DNA of 64,000 nucleotides from Rotaria socialis (taxonomy: Eukaryota > Rotifera > Eurotatoria > Philodinida > Philodinidae): contig CAJNYU010001693.1 of the NCBI GenBank assembly GCA_905331475.1, positions 1 through 64,000 on the forward strand. The letters run 5' to 3'. The position numbers were made by a program, and so were the translations under genes. Positions 23,200 through 35,454 of this stretch are shown piece after piece. The notes below the pieces were generated by a model. That model was not told the origin of the DNA, ran no database searches, and was given only the letters and a program-made list of their open reading frames with translations. Position 1 is the stretch's first letter; each line of letters starts with the position of its first letter.

Positions 23200-24553
23200 T
23201 CATAACCAAAATCTTGTAATACGATCCACATTCGTTTTCTTGGCCGTTGGTGAAGACTCCGTTGGAGATGTTGGTGTTGGTGGTGCGATAGGCGTTGAAG
23301 GTAATTGAGGTAGACCAGCAGCAGCCATCATTGTTGTCATTAAATGTTGTTGCATCATGAACATCATCATTGACGCAGCCATAGGATTAAATAAAGAAGG
23401 GTTAGGACCTGAAAATACATTACTAAAATCGGGCAAAGGTGCTGGTGTTGCTATATTATTATGGTTAATAATATAATTATAGTTGGTTTGAGGCCGACGA
23501 GATTGTGTTGTTGTTGTTGTTGTTGTGGTAGTTGTTGATGATGGTGGTGTTGATACAACCGATGGAACTTGCTTTTGATTTTGGCGTATAATAGATGATG
23601 CATTACGAGACTAAATTAATATAAGATAAGAAAAAACATTGAGCCGAAGAGATGGTTTACTTTTCGAGAACGATATAGTGGTTTATAACACATTTGACTA
23701 CGTACACGTTTATTTGCAAACCATTTTTTAACTTGTTTTTGTGTAATACCTATTTTGTTTCGAAGTGAAAATCTTCTCATTTTTTCTTTTTCTTCATCTT
23801 TTCGCTCTTACCTGCTTCACGAGCTAAACGATCTGTTCGTTCATCATCAGGATATGGATAATCGCGATTCGATTGAAACCAATGATTGAGTACAGCAACA
23901 GCTCGACTACCAAGAAATCTAATTTCAAAAAAAAACAAAAAATAATAATATTATCTGCTGATATAAAATTCTTTTCCTACCTTGTATTTCGGCATTCTTT
24001 ATCATCGCTTGGTGAATTCGATCGTTCTTGATTTGTTGGTGATGAACATGTACTACTGTTTGTACTCGGATGACGAATATGAGAATGTATCTGTTGAGGT
24101 CGTAAAGGTGTACTATGATAATGATGACGATTTCGTTCTATTCACATAGAAATTACAAAACACCTGAGGTGTTGTTTTTTTTGTATAAAAATATATCGAA
24201 CGTTGAAAATATCATATTCGTTTCATTCGTTCTATTTTACCTTGTTTAGCCATGGTGGTTAGATCGTTATTCTCATCGCTTGTATCAATAAAACCGCTAT
24301 CATAAGTTACTTTCTAAAATATTAAAAAGTTTTCCTCGAAGAATAAAGATTCGTGAAATCGAACAATTACTTTTGTATGAAAATTGTTTGCTTCTTGATT
24401 ATTTGTTGTATGTTGTTCATCTTCACTAGGAAGATATTCATCGTCATCATCCTCATCTTCATTCTCAATCGAAGGCGACAATAAATGTTGTGGGCGATTC
24501 GATAAATCCAATGCATCAGGTTCTTGCTTAATTGTGTATTTCATTCGATTCAT
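23200..24553 (-). CDS. Divergent TALE-class homeodomain transcription factor (copy 2)
   Basis: Six exons: 24371-24553, 24241-24313, 23981-24137, 23812-23918, 23661-23749 and 23200-23610, phase-consistent, give about 339 residues. The N-terminus is acidic (ENEDEDDDDEYLPSEDE). The homeodomain is built from exons 4 and 5: FLGSRAVAVLNHWF, NRDYPYPDDERTDRLAREA, GITQKQVKKWFANKRVRS. Seven residues between Trp and PYP, and 21 between PYP and WF, give the TALE spacing. Helix 3 WFANKRVR is closest in appearance to PBC-type WFGNKRIR. The C-terminal exon has poly-Thr, Met/Gln-rich and Pro/Thr/Ser-rich stretches. I saw no PBC domain. It is on the same strand as, and about 5 kb from, the other homeobox gene, so the two may be old tandem duplicates, although their flanking regions are not alike. 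Confidence 0.85.
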
Positions 24554-27008
24554 TCTTAGTTTAGTTTTATTTTTTCTCGAATAATAAATGATTTCAAAAC
24601 AATCTCGAAATGAAGAGAGAAAAATGAAAATTCAATATAGACCGAAAGAAATAATAAAACACTCCGCGTGTTTTTGAAGTTAATGACAATTCATAATTGA
24701 TATAACATCAATTATATATTGATGATCACTTACCTAATATATGTCAATATCATCGACTGACTGAAATAACAAAACAGCTGATGAGAAGAATGAACAAAAC
24801 AAAGAGATATTGTTAGCATATATGATATATTCGAACGAGAGAAGAAAATTCGAAATAAAAACAAGATTAAATAGGACCCTAGTGGGTTGGATATGATGCT
24901 CACAACACGTGCCTCTCGATTGCGATATATAACTGAAGAAGCGATATAAGGATTTATATCTCATGATTTTTCTTTCTATGAAAACGATGCTATATAAATT
25001 GTTGTTTTTGAATTCTTCATTTCTATTCTCTTCTATATTTTCATGCTCAGTTTATTCGTATGAAACGATGTGTTATATGGGATAGAATTATGAATCACCA
25101 TCGAATAGAGAAACGAACGCAATAACTAGAAAGTACTTGATTTGTTGTGAATGATTTTCCTCTAGAAGAGAATATGTTACTATATAATAAATAAATAGAT
25201 TCTATAAGAGAGAATCTATTCGCTTCTGATGAAAAAATAAATCCTGAGGAATACAACTAAACCGAAAATCGGGTATTTTTAGTGGTGTTACTCACTTAAA
25301 CAGACTTATCAGAGGTTTTCTGACAGTGACTTACAAAATTATTTTTTCTACTGTCAGTAATGTTAACAAGAATAGAGAAGCGGCGGCCAAGATTTCGAAT
25401 TTTTTTACGCAACTGAGAATTAAACTGATTTTTTGTCTATGTTTTAACATTCTTTCCGCTACGGATATGCGTTGTAATGATCAATTAGGATTCTTCCTTG
25501 TTGAACTTAGTCACTTTTTCTGATCGATAATTTCTAGCAACGATATGTTAAATTTGTTTACAATTAATGTAAGAAGAAAGTATTCTATTCATTTTTGTTT
25601 GATTCAATTAATGTATTCTGTTGTTGATTGAATTGAAAACATGTGACGACGATTAGACTTATTCTTTTTATGTGTCAACTATTCCTGATGATAAGTTCAA
25701 CACATGTTTTATTGAACGTTACAATTAGAGAGCAATCATCACCACGATATCAAAAATGAAATGTTTATTTATTCGTTGTAATGAATCAGTTATTTTTTGT
25801 CTTTTGATTGAAATATATTCAAGTGTGAACAATAGATTAAGTGTTTAAAAAGTTAATTTTTCTTTATCGAATTTTAAGAGATAGCCATAGATAAATGGTG
25901 ACAAGGACCGGTTTAGGCTGAAAATTTATTTCAACGTGTCGCAAAGATTGACTGTAATGAGAAGGAGCATGACGGTAATTATTCTTCAATAATGAATTAA
26001 TTTCGAGATAAATAACGGAAAGATGCACAGCTGGTCATAGTGTTTTGCAATGATGTGTTTCAATATATTCTCGGTCAGTTGACACTCGGTTTATTCAATT
26101 GATGTCCACTGAATTACAAATCTCTACAGATACTTGTTGAAAACAAAAAACTTAATGAGACTTTTGTTCGCTCGCAGAATATTAGATGAATACATTTGCA
26201 CTTGGAAAGAGTTTGCTCAAGGACATCATCTTTAAAGTGATAACGGGAGTGTTTATTTCTTATCAGTGGTTTTTTAACGTACGTAAATACGCTGTATATA
26301 GACGATCAGAGTTTTCGTACAGATATAAAGTCTAAACAAAAATTACATCAATAAAAAGTTCTAAGAAAATGTATTTTTCGTCCATTGAAATCAACTGAAA
26401 AAAGATTCTTCTTGAAGTTATAATCTATCGAATAAACTCGTCTTGAATAGATAATCTGTTCAAAGTTTCAGGTGCTTAATTTTTGTTTAAGACATAAATG
26501 CCACTATCATTATATTTTACGTATATTAAATGTAAAAATCAATGACGAGAAAGTAAAGTGAAATTCTTCTACTGAAACTGCATATTGAAACCGCAAGTGC
26601 TTATCTTAAATATTTGTTATCAAACGAAATATGCGTTATAATTGTTGATGACGAGTTTTGTTGTTTTGAAAATGGCCTAACCTTGTCACTGACTTTGATT
26701 GTACCGTGAGTAATCTATTGAATCGAAAATTGTAGAATTCGAGCTAAATTATTATTGAGAACAAACACATGTTCGTCTGCCTCTGAACGATTGGTGTTTA
26801 TTTGAACAGAACAAAATCGAATTCTTTTTAAATTTATTTTATTTTTCAATTAGAAAAAAGAAACACAATCTAAGAAATTCATTTTTTATCAATATCGATA
26901 CGATTTATGTAGAATAACTTTATCACATTCATAATAAAAACTAACCAATTAATGGTAAAACTTTGAAATTTGAGGTCTATTTTCCAGTCTTTAGAAATGT
27001 CTGTCTTG
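24554..27008. other. Gene-free region
   Basis: About 2.45 kb, AT-rich, between the start of the second homeobox gene and the end of the intermediate filament gene, both minus strand. The frames at 24734-24964 and 25326-25523 have no recognisable similarity. The 5' part probably carries the homeobox promoter. No repeat with clear ends was seen. Confidence 0.55.
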
Positions 27009-29293
27009 TCACTGTTCATTCAGACTATTTTCTAATGATACACTTCCACATGATGTCGATGCACCTTCACCTAATAAACTACGATGCTTTGCAGCCTCTC
27101 TTGGTCCCATATATTGTGATAAATTTTCTTGGGATGATGACGCACTATTACGTAATATACCCGCTGGTTTTGTATATTGTCGTGCAGCGGCATAACCTTG
27201 TAATATATTTTCACGAGTTTTATGTGAAGCTGGTACGCTATACTCCGATGCACTAGCCCTAGATGCTTGACTATTGCTATGCTCCGATTCACTTGCTCTA
27301 GATGCTTGACTATTGCTTTGTCCTACTAATCCATTACTTGAATATACTTCAGATCTACTTGGTACAGTAGCTGATTGTTTACCAAGATTACTAAAACCCG
27401 TACTCGTTCTTGTACCCGCCGAAACATAATTGGAAGCAGATGAACCAGGATCAGTAGTTGAAGCACCGCTTACTAAGTCTTGTCCTTGACTAGCATAGGC
27501 ATAATTACTACCACTGGGTTGTTCGTAAATTTTTTGTTCGGCACTTTGTACAATTCGATCAACACAACCTCGAAGACCGTCGGCACCTATGACACAACAT
27601 GTTAATTCATTAAAGGAAAGAAGAAAAAGAATGCTGAAATATTTTACTTTCGAGATAGAGTCTATAAGTTGCAATTTCTTGTTCAAGTGTTGTTTTCAAT
27701 GCCATGACTTTCTTATAATTGTCTTCAATATGTGATAAATAGGCAGCTGCGTCATTAATTTCTCGTTCGATTCTGCTTGCAGCAAAAGCACCTTAATATA
27801 GAAAAATAGATAAGAGAAGGGTTTTTTGATTTTTGAAATATATTTACTTGATTCTTTGAATGCTTTGATTTTTAATTGTAAATCACTCACAAGATTTTGA
27901 AGTTGTTGAACTTTAGAACGAAAGTAACTTGTTTGATTTTGTGCGGCTAATAATTCAGCACGCATACGTTCAACTTCTCGGTAGTGTTCTCCCGTTAATG
28001 CATAGGTTGAATCGCTTCGTTGACTTTGAACAGAGATATCATTAATTAATATAGAATAACGAGCTTGTAATTCACTACGTTGACTTTCTACGAGTGAATC
28101 ATATTCTTTACGAATTTCACGTATGGCCATAGCCAATTCATTACGGAAGAATTTCGATGGATCAAGATCAACGGATACAAGTTTAGAACGAAGTTCAGCT
28201 AACTGAGCCTCGTCTAAATAATTCAAAAAAGAAATAATAATGAAAAGTTTGAAAATAAATCTTACGTGTTTCCTTAAGTATAATGAATTGTTCGTTAAGA
28301 GAAGCTCGGTCCATGTCACATGTAGATCTCAACGATAGTTCACTTCGAATTTGATTTTGAACACTTGATAGTTCTGATGTTAAACGTTGACCTTCAACTT
28401 TATACAATCGTATTTCATCTTCGAGATCAGCTACGCGACGACGAAATAAAGCTATGTGCTAGATAAGAGAAATTGTTTTTTTTTCTTTTAGAGAGAACTG
28501 ATCTCAATAAAAAGAAAGTATTAACTTACACCTTGATTCTCAACATATCGTTCTAGAAGATCATGAAACTCTTTTTGATCTGCTCTTGATGTTGATAAGC
28601 AGGTAAATCGTGCCTTTTGACGTTTCAATTCTTCTTCAGCTTCGACTATTTTCGAATGTGCGTCACCCGCCATACGTTTTGAATCTTCAACAAGTTTTGT
28701 TGCTTCCTGAATTTCAGTTTCGTACATTACTTTGAGGTGTGTTGAACCTCTAAATTGCAAAACAAAAAGAAACATATGAACATTTTAAATCCATTTTGAT
28801 CGTGTTCCTCTTACTGTCCGGAACGATTCTGTAAATAATTCAATTCCATAGCTAATTTTCGATTATGTGCTTCCAAATATCGAACTTTCTCTACATATTG
28901 TGCAAATTTATCATTTAAAAATACAAGATCACGCTTTTCACGAAGTCGCGTTGATTGAATTTGAAGACTTGCCGCATCAGTAATACTGGCATAAGTAGCA
29001 GATCGACTACCACGAATAGCCACACCAGCAACGTTTACTAACGAAGCTAGACCTTGTCCAAAATTGCTACCAGATACAGACGATAAAGAACTTTGTTGAA
29101 TTCTTGAAATACCACTACCGAAACCTGTTGCACGCGATCGTTGACTACTGGTTACACGGGGGCCCATTGCTGATCGATATGCTGTTGTACCTACTCCTGA
29201 CCCAACAAAACTTTCTTCCGTATGAATACCGCTACTACGTGACGAAGTACTCTGAAGTTGTTCGTAATTGTTATACATATTTGATGGATTCAT
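27009..29293 (-). CDS. Cytoplasmic intermediate filament protein
   Basis: Six exons: 28815-29293, 28530-28749, 28266-28458, 27848-28213, 27648-27791 and 27009-27586, giving about 659 residues. The head (1-120) is Ser/Gly/Arg-rich. Coil 1A starts at LNDKFAQYVEKVRYLEAHN, the classic helix initiation motif. Coils 1B and 2 follow through about residue 460, and rod termination reads EQEIATYRLYLES, the family signature (EIATYRKLLE in others). The tail of about 190 residues is Ser/Ala-rich and has no lamin-type Ig fold, nuclear localisation signal or CaaX box (it ends NSLNEQ), so this is a cytoplasmic filament subunit, not a lamin. The tail holds a direct repeat of SNSQASRAS. It would assemble into 10-nm filaments in epithelial or other cells. 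Confidence 0.95.
27236..27320 (-). repeat. Short in-frame tandem duplication in the filament tail
   Basis: A unit encoding SNSQASRAS(E/A)SE occurs twice in the tail-coding exon, seen on the plus strand as two copies of CTAGATGCTTGACTATTGCT. The length is a multiple of three, so the frame is kept. It is a recent replication-slippage type expansion. Confidence 0.75.
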
Positions 29294-30312
29294 GACAAGT
29301 GATTATGACTTTTAGAATCTAAAAAAAAAGCAACAATAAATGATTTTATTTCAATTGTTTAAGTTTTCTGTGTTTGCTTCAATGACTCTAGTGTTATGAT
29401 GGTTTCGGTCGCATTTTACTTTCTATCTAACATTCCTTAGCTTCTTTTGAAAGAAAAAGAAAGAAGATTCCCTTTTATTTATCAACATGCCATAGCAAAA
29501 AAGTAGTATCTTTGTAAAAAAAAAAGAAATACAGTTATCTGTGGTTCTTTTGAGGGAATATGGTTATAAAATTCTTTATCTCTGTTGACAAAGACACAGG
29601 GTTTTTAATGATAATCGACGTAGGTGAGCAGCAAATAATATTCATATTTATCTTTACAAAGGAGAAAATGAATATCAAAACGTAGGAATGTGTCTCTTTC
29701 TCTTTAAAATATGTCTATTTAAGAGTTTATAAAAATTGAATACAAATATAAAGAGCATTCAAAACAAAACAAACATACTAAAAGAAAGTCACAAGTTGTG
29801 AGTCACAACTTTGAAAAGTAAAATTTTTTCTCTCTCGCTACGATTGTTACCACTCTATCATATAGACAATATTGTATAGTACTTCCGTTGAATTTAAGTA
29901 ATCATGTGATGTGAACCAGGTCTAAATTGCGGATATAAATATTGATTAGGACGAGTGTTATGTCAATGTTTCTTCTTTTGCTGTTGATACTGTTGACGCA
30001 CGTAACACATTTGTTAGATACTGAGAATGAATAAATTTCATATTCAAATCATTTAGTTAAAATTATTTTCAAGTAGAAGAGTTTTTAAGTGTAAAATTTC
30101 TACAGTTTAATTTATTTTTAACAAACCGTACGTTCAGTGTTTCGATTACGAATTCGATGCTGTGAATTATCGCCTATAACTGTAGAATTCAGAAGATGAA
30201 TTCGATAATTAATCCTTAAATCGTTGTTTTTTGTTAGAGATTTTCGATTTGGTCATAGGAAAATTTATTGGAAGTAGCATTTTTATTCAAAAAAAAAATA
30301 AACTTTTACACT
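29294..30312. other. Intergenic, upstream of the filament gene
   Basis: About 1.0 kb between the filament gene start and the stop of the receptor gene, both minus strand. AT-rich, no coding frame and no recognised element. It should contain the filament promoter and the receptor 3' UTR. Confidence 0.5.
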
Positions 30313-32750
30313 TCAATGCACATTCTTATGACTACAATTAACAATTTCAAGACGAGATTCATCATAACAATACCATGAAGCATTTTCATCCAGTAATTTT
30401 GTTCGAACGGTTCGTGCATAAAAAAACCATGTATAAATATTAATAATGATAACAGTTAGCAAAAAGATAAGAAAAATGAATCGATTAATAATATGCAATG
30501 CGTATAGACTTTCTCGATTTTTGGTTGTTGTTTGACTGACTAATTTCGTTAACTGAGACTGTCGAGATTTATTTTGCGTATGAATAGATGATTTTCGTAT
30601 GCGTTCATTTTTTGATGGTGATAGTGAAATATTTGATAATCGTCGTCGAATCCATACTAATGATGGTGAATTTGGAGCCGAAATATTTGTTTCATTACTG
30701 GGCGATATATTCGATTGTAAAGGTAGCGTTAAAAGAGTAGTTTGTTCGTTCGATGATGGAGATTTGTTAATTGATAGAATTGGAGCTGTTGCTGAAATTC
30801 TACTTGATTCGGGATCTCGTTCCGAACCATCATTATTGGAATTTGTTGTTGTTTGTGGTGCTAGATTAGTAACACCTATCGATGGTCGAGAAGCAGCACT
30901 TTTCAGTTCTTCAAGTTCCACAGCACGTACGGCTTTTTGATGCATACTTCTAGCAAATACAAGCCAAGATAGATAATTCAGTACGAACCACCGAAGCCAA
31001 TATGGCAGCCGTTTCTTTTCACGTAATTTATTAGCAATAGCAAACCAAGTCATAGCCAATAATGAAATCAACATGCATATAGTTAAATATAAACTGATCA
31101 AATGCACACTATCACTTTGCGACGGTACATCTTCTGATAGACGTAAACTGAATACGGAATAAGCTAACATAATACTAATGCCTATTTGCATTTCTTGAGC
31201 AAAAGGAATCTTAAATAAAATCAAAAAAAGTTGTTGTTTTCTGTGATTGTTTTCTTAATATTTTATTACTCACAAAAAATGAGACAAGAGTTAAAGTCGT
31301 TAACATTAATGCTGGTACAACAGTATTATAAATAGCTTGTAAAGGTTTTCGTACAATTAAAATTGTAAAATTAACTTCATAGAATGTATCAGGTTCAACC
31401 CAATTTGGATAATCAACGGTTTTAATCGATTGTGTGATAGCTAACAATTTCCATTCATTATTGGGTACGTATTGTGGTATTTCTGGTTTATTCTCCCAAA
31501 ATTGATAATGTATTAAAGAACTTGTATGACTCCATGAACCAAATATCATATCACAAGTTTGTTCATCTAGATGTCAAAAACAAAAATCCATAATAATATG
31601 AGAGAAAATATAAACTTTTTCTTTGTTTTTGTTTTTGTTTTTCGAATAATAGAATATAACTAGTTTTCTCATGTATACTCTTATTGATTATCATTTGTCT
31701 TAGTTCGTGTATTAGAACAAGATATGATTTTTATTTACAATATGTAATCTTCAATCGACAAAGCGTGTCATGATTTGTGACGCCTCTATGATTCTATCTG
31801 TCACAATGCGTCACACTTCTATAGTCATGCTTGTTGAAGATATCTACGTTGTCAACTAACATACTTCAATATTCTTTATAGATCATATTCCACAAACAAG
31901 CAAGACACTTATTTGTAGAAAAATTTTAACTAGATGTGATCTATGCATAACTATGCTCGTTTTTGTTTTCTTTAATATAGATTTGCGATCATGCTGTGCC
32001 ATGCAAGGCATTGGTATTAGACTCAGACTCCAATAGGTTCTATTTTTCTTTTCTTCAAAGATTTATGTCAGTCGATTTCTTTTGTTTTTGTATGGCAATC
32101 AATAGTTTAGAATTTATTACCAAAAGGAAAATGTTTAATCGTCATTCGGCAACGTGTTCGTAATTGGGCAAGCGGTAGTGGCCAAAATACTGTTCCATTG
32201 AAACTCACAATCATATTTTGTGAATCTTGTGGAAGGAGAAAACCAGCATTATCAGCTGTATTGTATAAAAATGTATCGGGATACCTAAACAAAATAGTTT
32301 CGAAATTGCAAAAAAAAACAAAGAAATACTAGAATATATAAAATAGTACCAGACAGATGTTGCTGCTATTCGAATCCAAGTTATATTTTTAAATTCGACT
32401 GGATTCCAAACAAGCCGTGGATCTGTAGATTTTTTTTTGAAGATTTTTATTTGAAAGAAAATTCCTATAGTTTTATTTTCCGTACCTGTCCATTTTTGAT
32501 CAACAAAACAATTTGTCACAATAATTTGTTCTTTTTCAACCATTGATATAATTTGATTGAATATAAAACGAATATCAACAACGACTTCTTGTAATGGGCG
32601 AACTTTTTTTAAATACGTTGATTCATTTAAAAGCTTACGTATTAAACGTGTTTCTTCTTGAAATAATGTATAATCAGCTAGAGTAAAATTAATCAACGGA
32701 ATTAATAAATGCAAATAACAACAGATATAGACTAGTCGATATATCAGCAT
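30313..32750 (-). CDS. Cys-loop ligand-gated ion channel subunit, nicotinic receptor type
   Basis: Five exons: 32486-32750, 32350-32422, 32121-32284, 31274-31566 and 30313-31209, giving about 563 residues. A signal peptide (LVYICCYLHLLIPLINF) is followed by the ligand-binding domain with the nicotinic signatures WNPVEFKNITWIRI and VWYPDTFLYNTADN. The Cys-loop is reconstituted exactly across an intron: Cys-RMTIKHFPFDEQT-Cys, 13 residues between the cysteines (about 158 and 172). M1 is PALMLTTLTLVSFF. M2 is EMQIGISIMLAYSVFSL, with Glu at the -1' position expected for cation selectivity. M3 and a long Ser-rich M3-M4 loop follow, then M4 (FIFLIFLLTVIIINIY) and an extracellular tail with two Cys. 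Loop C reads DYPNWVEPDTFYEV and lacks the vicinal Cys pair, so this is a non-alpha-type subunit. The ligand cannot be told from sequence alone. Confidence 0.93.
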
Positions 32751-33229
32751 TTTTATATAATTCTTATCTCGACAGGTTCACTCTATTTTCGCTTGATTTG
32801 TCGTCACTACTACATTCGATTGAAGTTAATTATAATAATAATAATTGTATAAGTAGTGTTCTTTGTGAATTTTCAATTTTCCAATAATTTATATATCGTA
32901 TTTGCTTATTTTTAATAATGACATGTGGCGGAGTCTAAAAAAGAAATAGACACAAACTAGTTTAATGATTCTCAGGGGTGATGATCAATGAGAAACGGCT
33001 GTCGGTGTAGTTATAAAGCTAATAATGAAAGCAAAAAAGACAAGGAAAATCAAAGAGATAGTTAAATGATATAAATTAAAAGCAAAAGCAAAATGAAATA
33101 CACATGTTTGAAAAAATTGCATTCTTCTAGACAAAGGAAAGATCAAATCCTAAATTGCAAATGTCACCGAAAACTTTCATTAATTATTACCCGTTGTAAC
33201 ATGCCTGAAAACAGAAACGTAAGACAGAG

Positions 33230-33319
33230 ATATGTACATGGGCGAGAAGATGGATAGAGATATTTATATGGGCAAGAAGATGGATAGAAATATGCGCATG
33301 GGCGAGAAGATGGATAGGT
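33230..33319. repeat. 30-bp minisatellite, three copies
   Basis: Three head-to-tail copies of a 30-bp unit containing GGGC(G/A)AGAAGATGGATAG, at 33230-33259, 33260-33289 and 33290-33319, with a few substitutions between copies. Confidence 0.85.
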
Positions 33320-34483
33320 ATGAAGAATCATGACATTAGAAGAGAAGAAATAAATCCGAGTGTATGATTATAAGCAGTTGGTAACATTCAAACTTAGATA
33401 GAATTATCTGCTTGCCATCGAGTCTTTCGTAGCCGAGCCAGCACACCGACTGTTGCTTATACGTTAATAAACTTACAATAGAATTAAGCAATAACACATG
33501 GATTAAATCATACAGGGTGCTCACTCAGGAGTTACTGGTGATTTTACAGTAACAACAAAAATTCATATTGAGAAAGAAAGAGGAAAAAGAAAAATGAGAC
33601 AAGTGTACGTCCTTAGGGAAAATCTATTAATAAAACACAAAGAGAATTCAATTATGATCTAATTCAATCGTAATATTACCGTTCCTATTTAACTAGGTCA
33701 CTATGAAATTCCGGTCGCATCAACGGTAATAATGATGAAGAAAAGCAATAAAAGTCAATCTACATATGAATGTATTTCTAAACATGTGTCTCTCTTATGT
33801 TTTCACTATTTTCTCGTCAATACAAACTCTTAATAGGATGAATCATAGAGTATAATAATTTGATGCTGGTGTATCTTGATTGATTATTTTATTTGCAAAG
33901 GTTTTCCTGAATGCAAAAGAAATCGAAGAAGAAGAAAGACAGGAGATTTTTTTCTATTTTTATTATATCGATCAAATTCTCTTTTCTCTTTCCCCTTTTT
34001 TGCCTTCATTGTTGTTGTTGTTGCTGTTCTTCTTCGTCTTTAATAATTAAAAAAACTAAGACGAAAGAAAATAGTCGTACGGAAAAATGAAATTATTAAG
34101 AAAGAAAGAAAAAAACTTTACGATAGAATATCAAGGTAATGTGAATGAAACACAATAATTAAAACATAAATACTGACATCACAAGAAACACGATATGATT
34201 ATTACAAAAGTCTCATGAAAAGCCGCTTTTAGCTGATGAATTGCTTTCTTACGAAAAGCTACTAGGATAGATTATAGTTTATCGATCAATACTAACTCAA
34301 AATATTTCTGTGAAAAAAGAAAATTCCCTCCGGTCTTGGTATGTGAGTTGTATAGAAACTCGTAACGTTAGATTGATAAATATTTTGCTACTGTTGTTTT
34401 TGGTGTACGCAGACAAACAAAAGAACATCTAGACTCATTGATTTTGTTGTAGATCCGAAATGCTTTCTGTCCTTCAAAAATGA

Positions 34484-34839
34484 CTTACGAGGAAAGGTCC
34501 TTGAGTGCGCCTCTGGGATTTTAACCTAAAGTAAATGGATGTGTCAGGTCAAATATTGGTATCTCAAATATACACAAATTAGCTGCCCAGAGCAAACAAA
34601 TCAAAAAATTAAAGTGAACAAATTTTTTTATACCCTGAGGAATGCCACCAGTACTTTGTCATTTAAAATATTCGTCGGTGGTACCCCTCAGGGTATTAAA
34701 AAATTTGTTCACTTAAATTTTTTGATGCGTTTGCTCTGGGCAGCTAATTTGTATATATTTGAGATACCGATACTTGACATGGCACATCCATTTACTTTTG
34801 CTTAAAATCCCGGAGACATTCAGGGACCTTCTCTCGTTA
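34484..34839. mobile_element. Near-perfect palindromic fold-back element (MITE-like)
   Basis: About 356 bp forming one large inverted repeat centred near 34661. The left arm carries AAATGGATGTG, TTAGCTGCCCAGAGCAAAC and ATACCCTGAGG, and the right arm has their reverse complements in mirrored order (CCTCAGGGTAT, GTTTGCTCTGGGCAGCTAA, CACATCCATTT). The arms differ at a modest number of sites. There is no transposase. The termini near CTTACGAGG and CTCTCGTTAG are less well matched, so the exact ends are uncertain and I could not define a target duplication. Confidence 0.8.
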
Positions 34840-35454
34840 GAGGCTTCTCGTATTGTAATAGTAAATGTGTATCTTTTATATCAGTTAAAAGAATCATATT
34901 TCCGATGAACACGAGCGAAACAAAATAGATTTGAAGCTGAAAATTTCATTGTATGTTAGATAATTCAATATGATTAATAATCTGGCTGAAGCGGAAAATA
35001 TTTCTTTGCACTCGCGATAATATTCGAGAATCCAAAATATGACCCGTTTTTAACAATAAAACAATCGCTAAGTTGATAAAGTTTCTTCATCTACTGTTTC
35101 TTATGGCAGTTGATTAGTTATCATTTACAAAACAAACATACTTGAGAATAACTCTGTTCAAATAATGCATAACTGATTGTTATGCTATATAATAAGAAAA
35201 ATAGTACGATATCCGTCAAGCCATAAGGGAAAGCTCTTCTTGTGCGAGTGCAATTACATGAAAGAAACCTTCATATCTTAATCGATCTTTACGTGCCATA
35301 CGAGGATGTGTATATTGTTTATCAATAAATGTTTGCACGGATATATATAAGATTGGATAGGCAATTCATAAATCATTTATTATCTCCGATAGAAAAGACA
35401 AAATATACAATTAAAATTAAACGAATATGTTAGAAGTTTCGTTTTGCTTATCAA

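Larger units (their letters stand above)
32751..35454. other. Intergenic region with repeats
   Basis: 2.7 kb between the receptor gene start and the end of the Apd1-like gene, both minus strand. It holds a three-copy 30-bp minisatellite (33230-33319) and a near-perfect fold-back element (34484-34839), both listed separately. The open frame at 33336-33524 is short and unrecognised. The frame at 34539-34805 lies wholly inside the palindrome and is an artefact of it. Confidence 0.6.

Noticed and set aside
34539..34805. 88-codon plus-strand open frame
   Set aside because: It lies entirely inside a near-perfect palindrome; both halves translate from mirrored DNA and show no protein family features.
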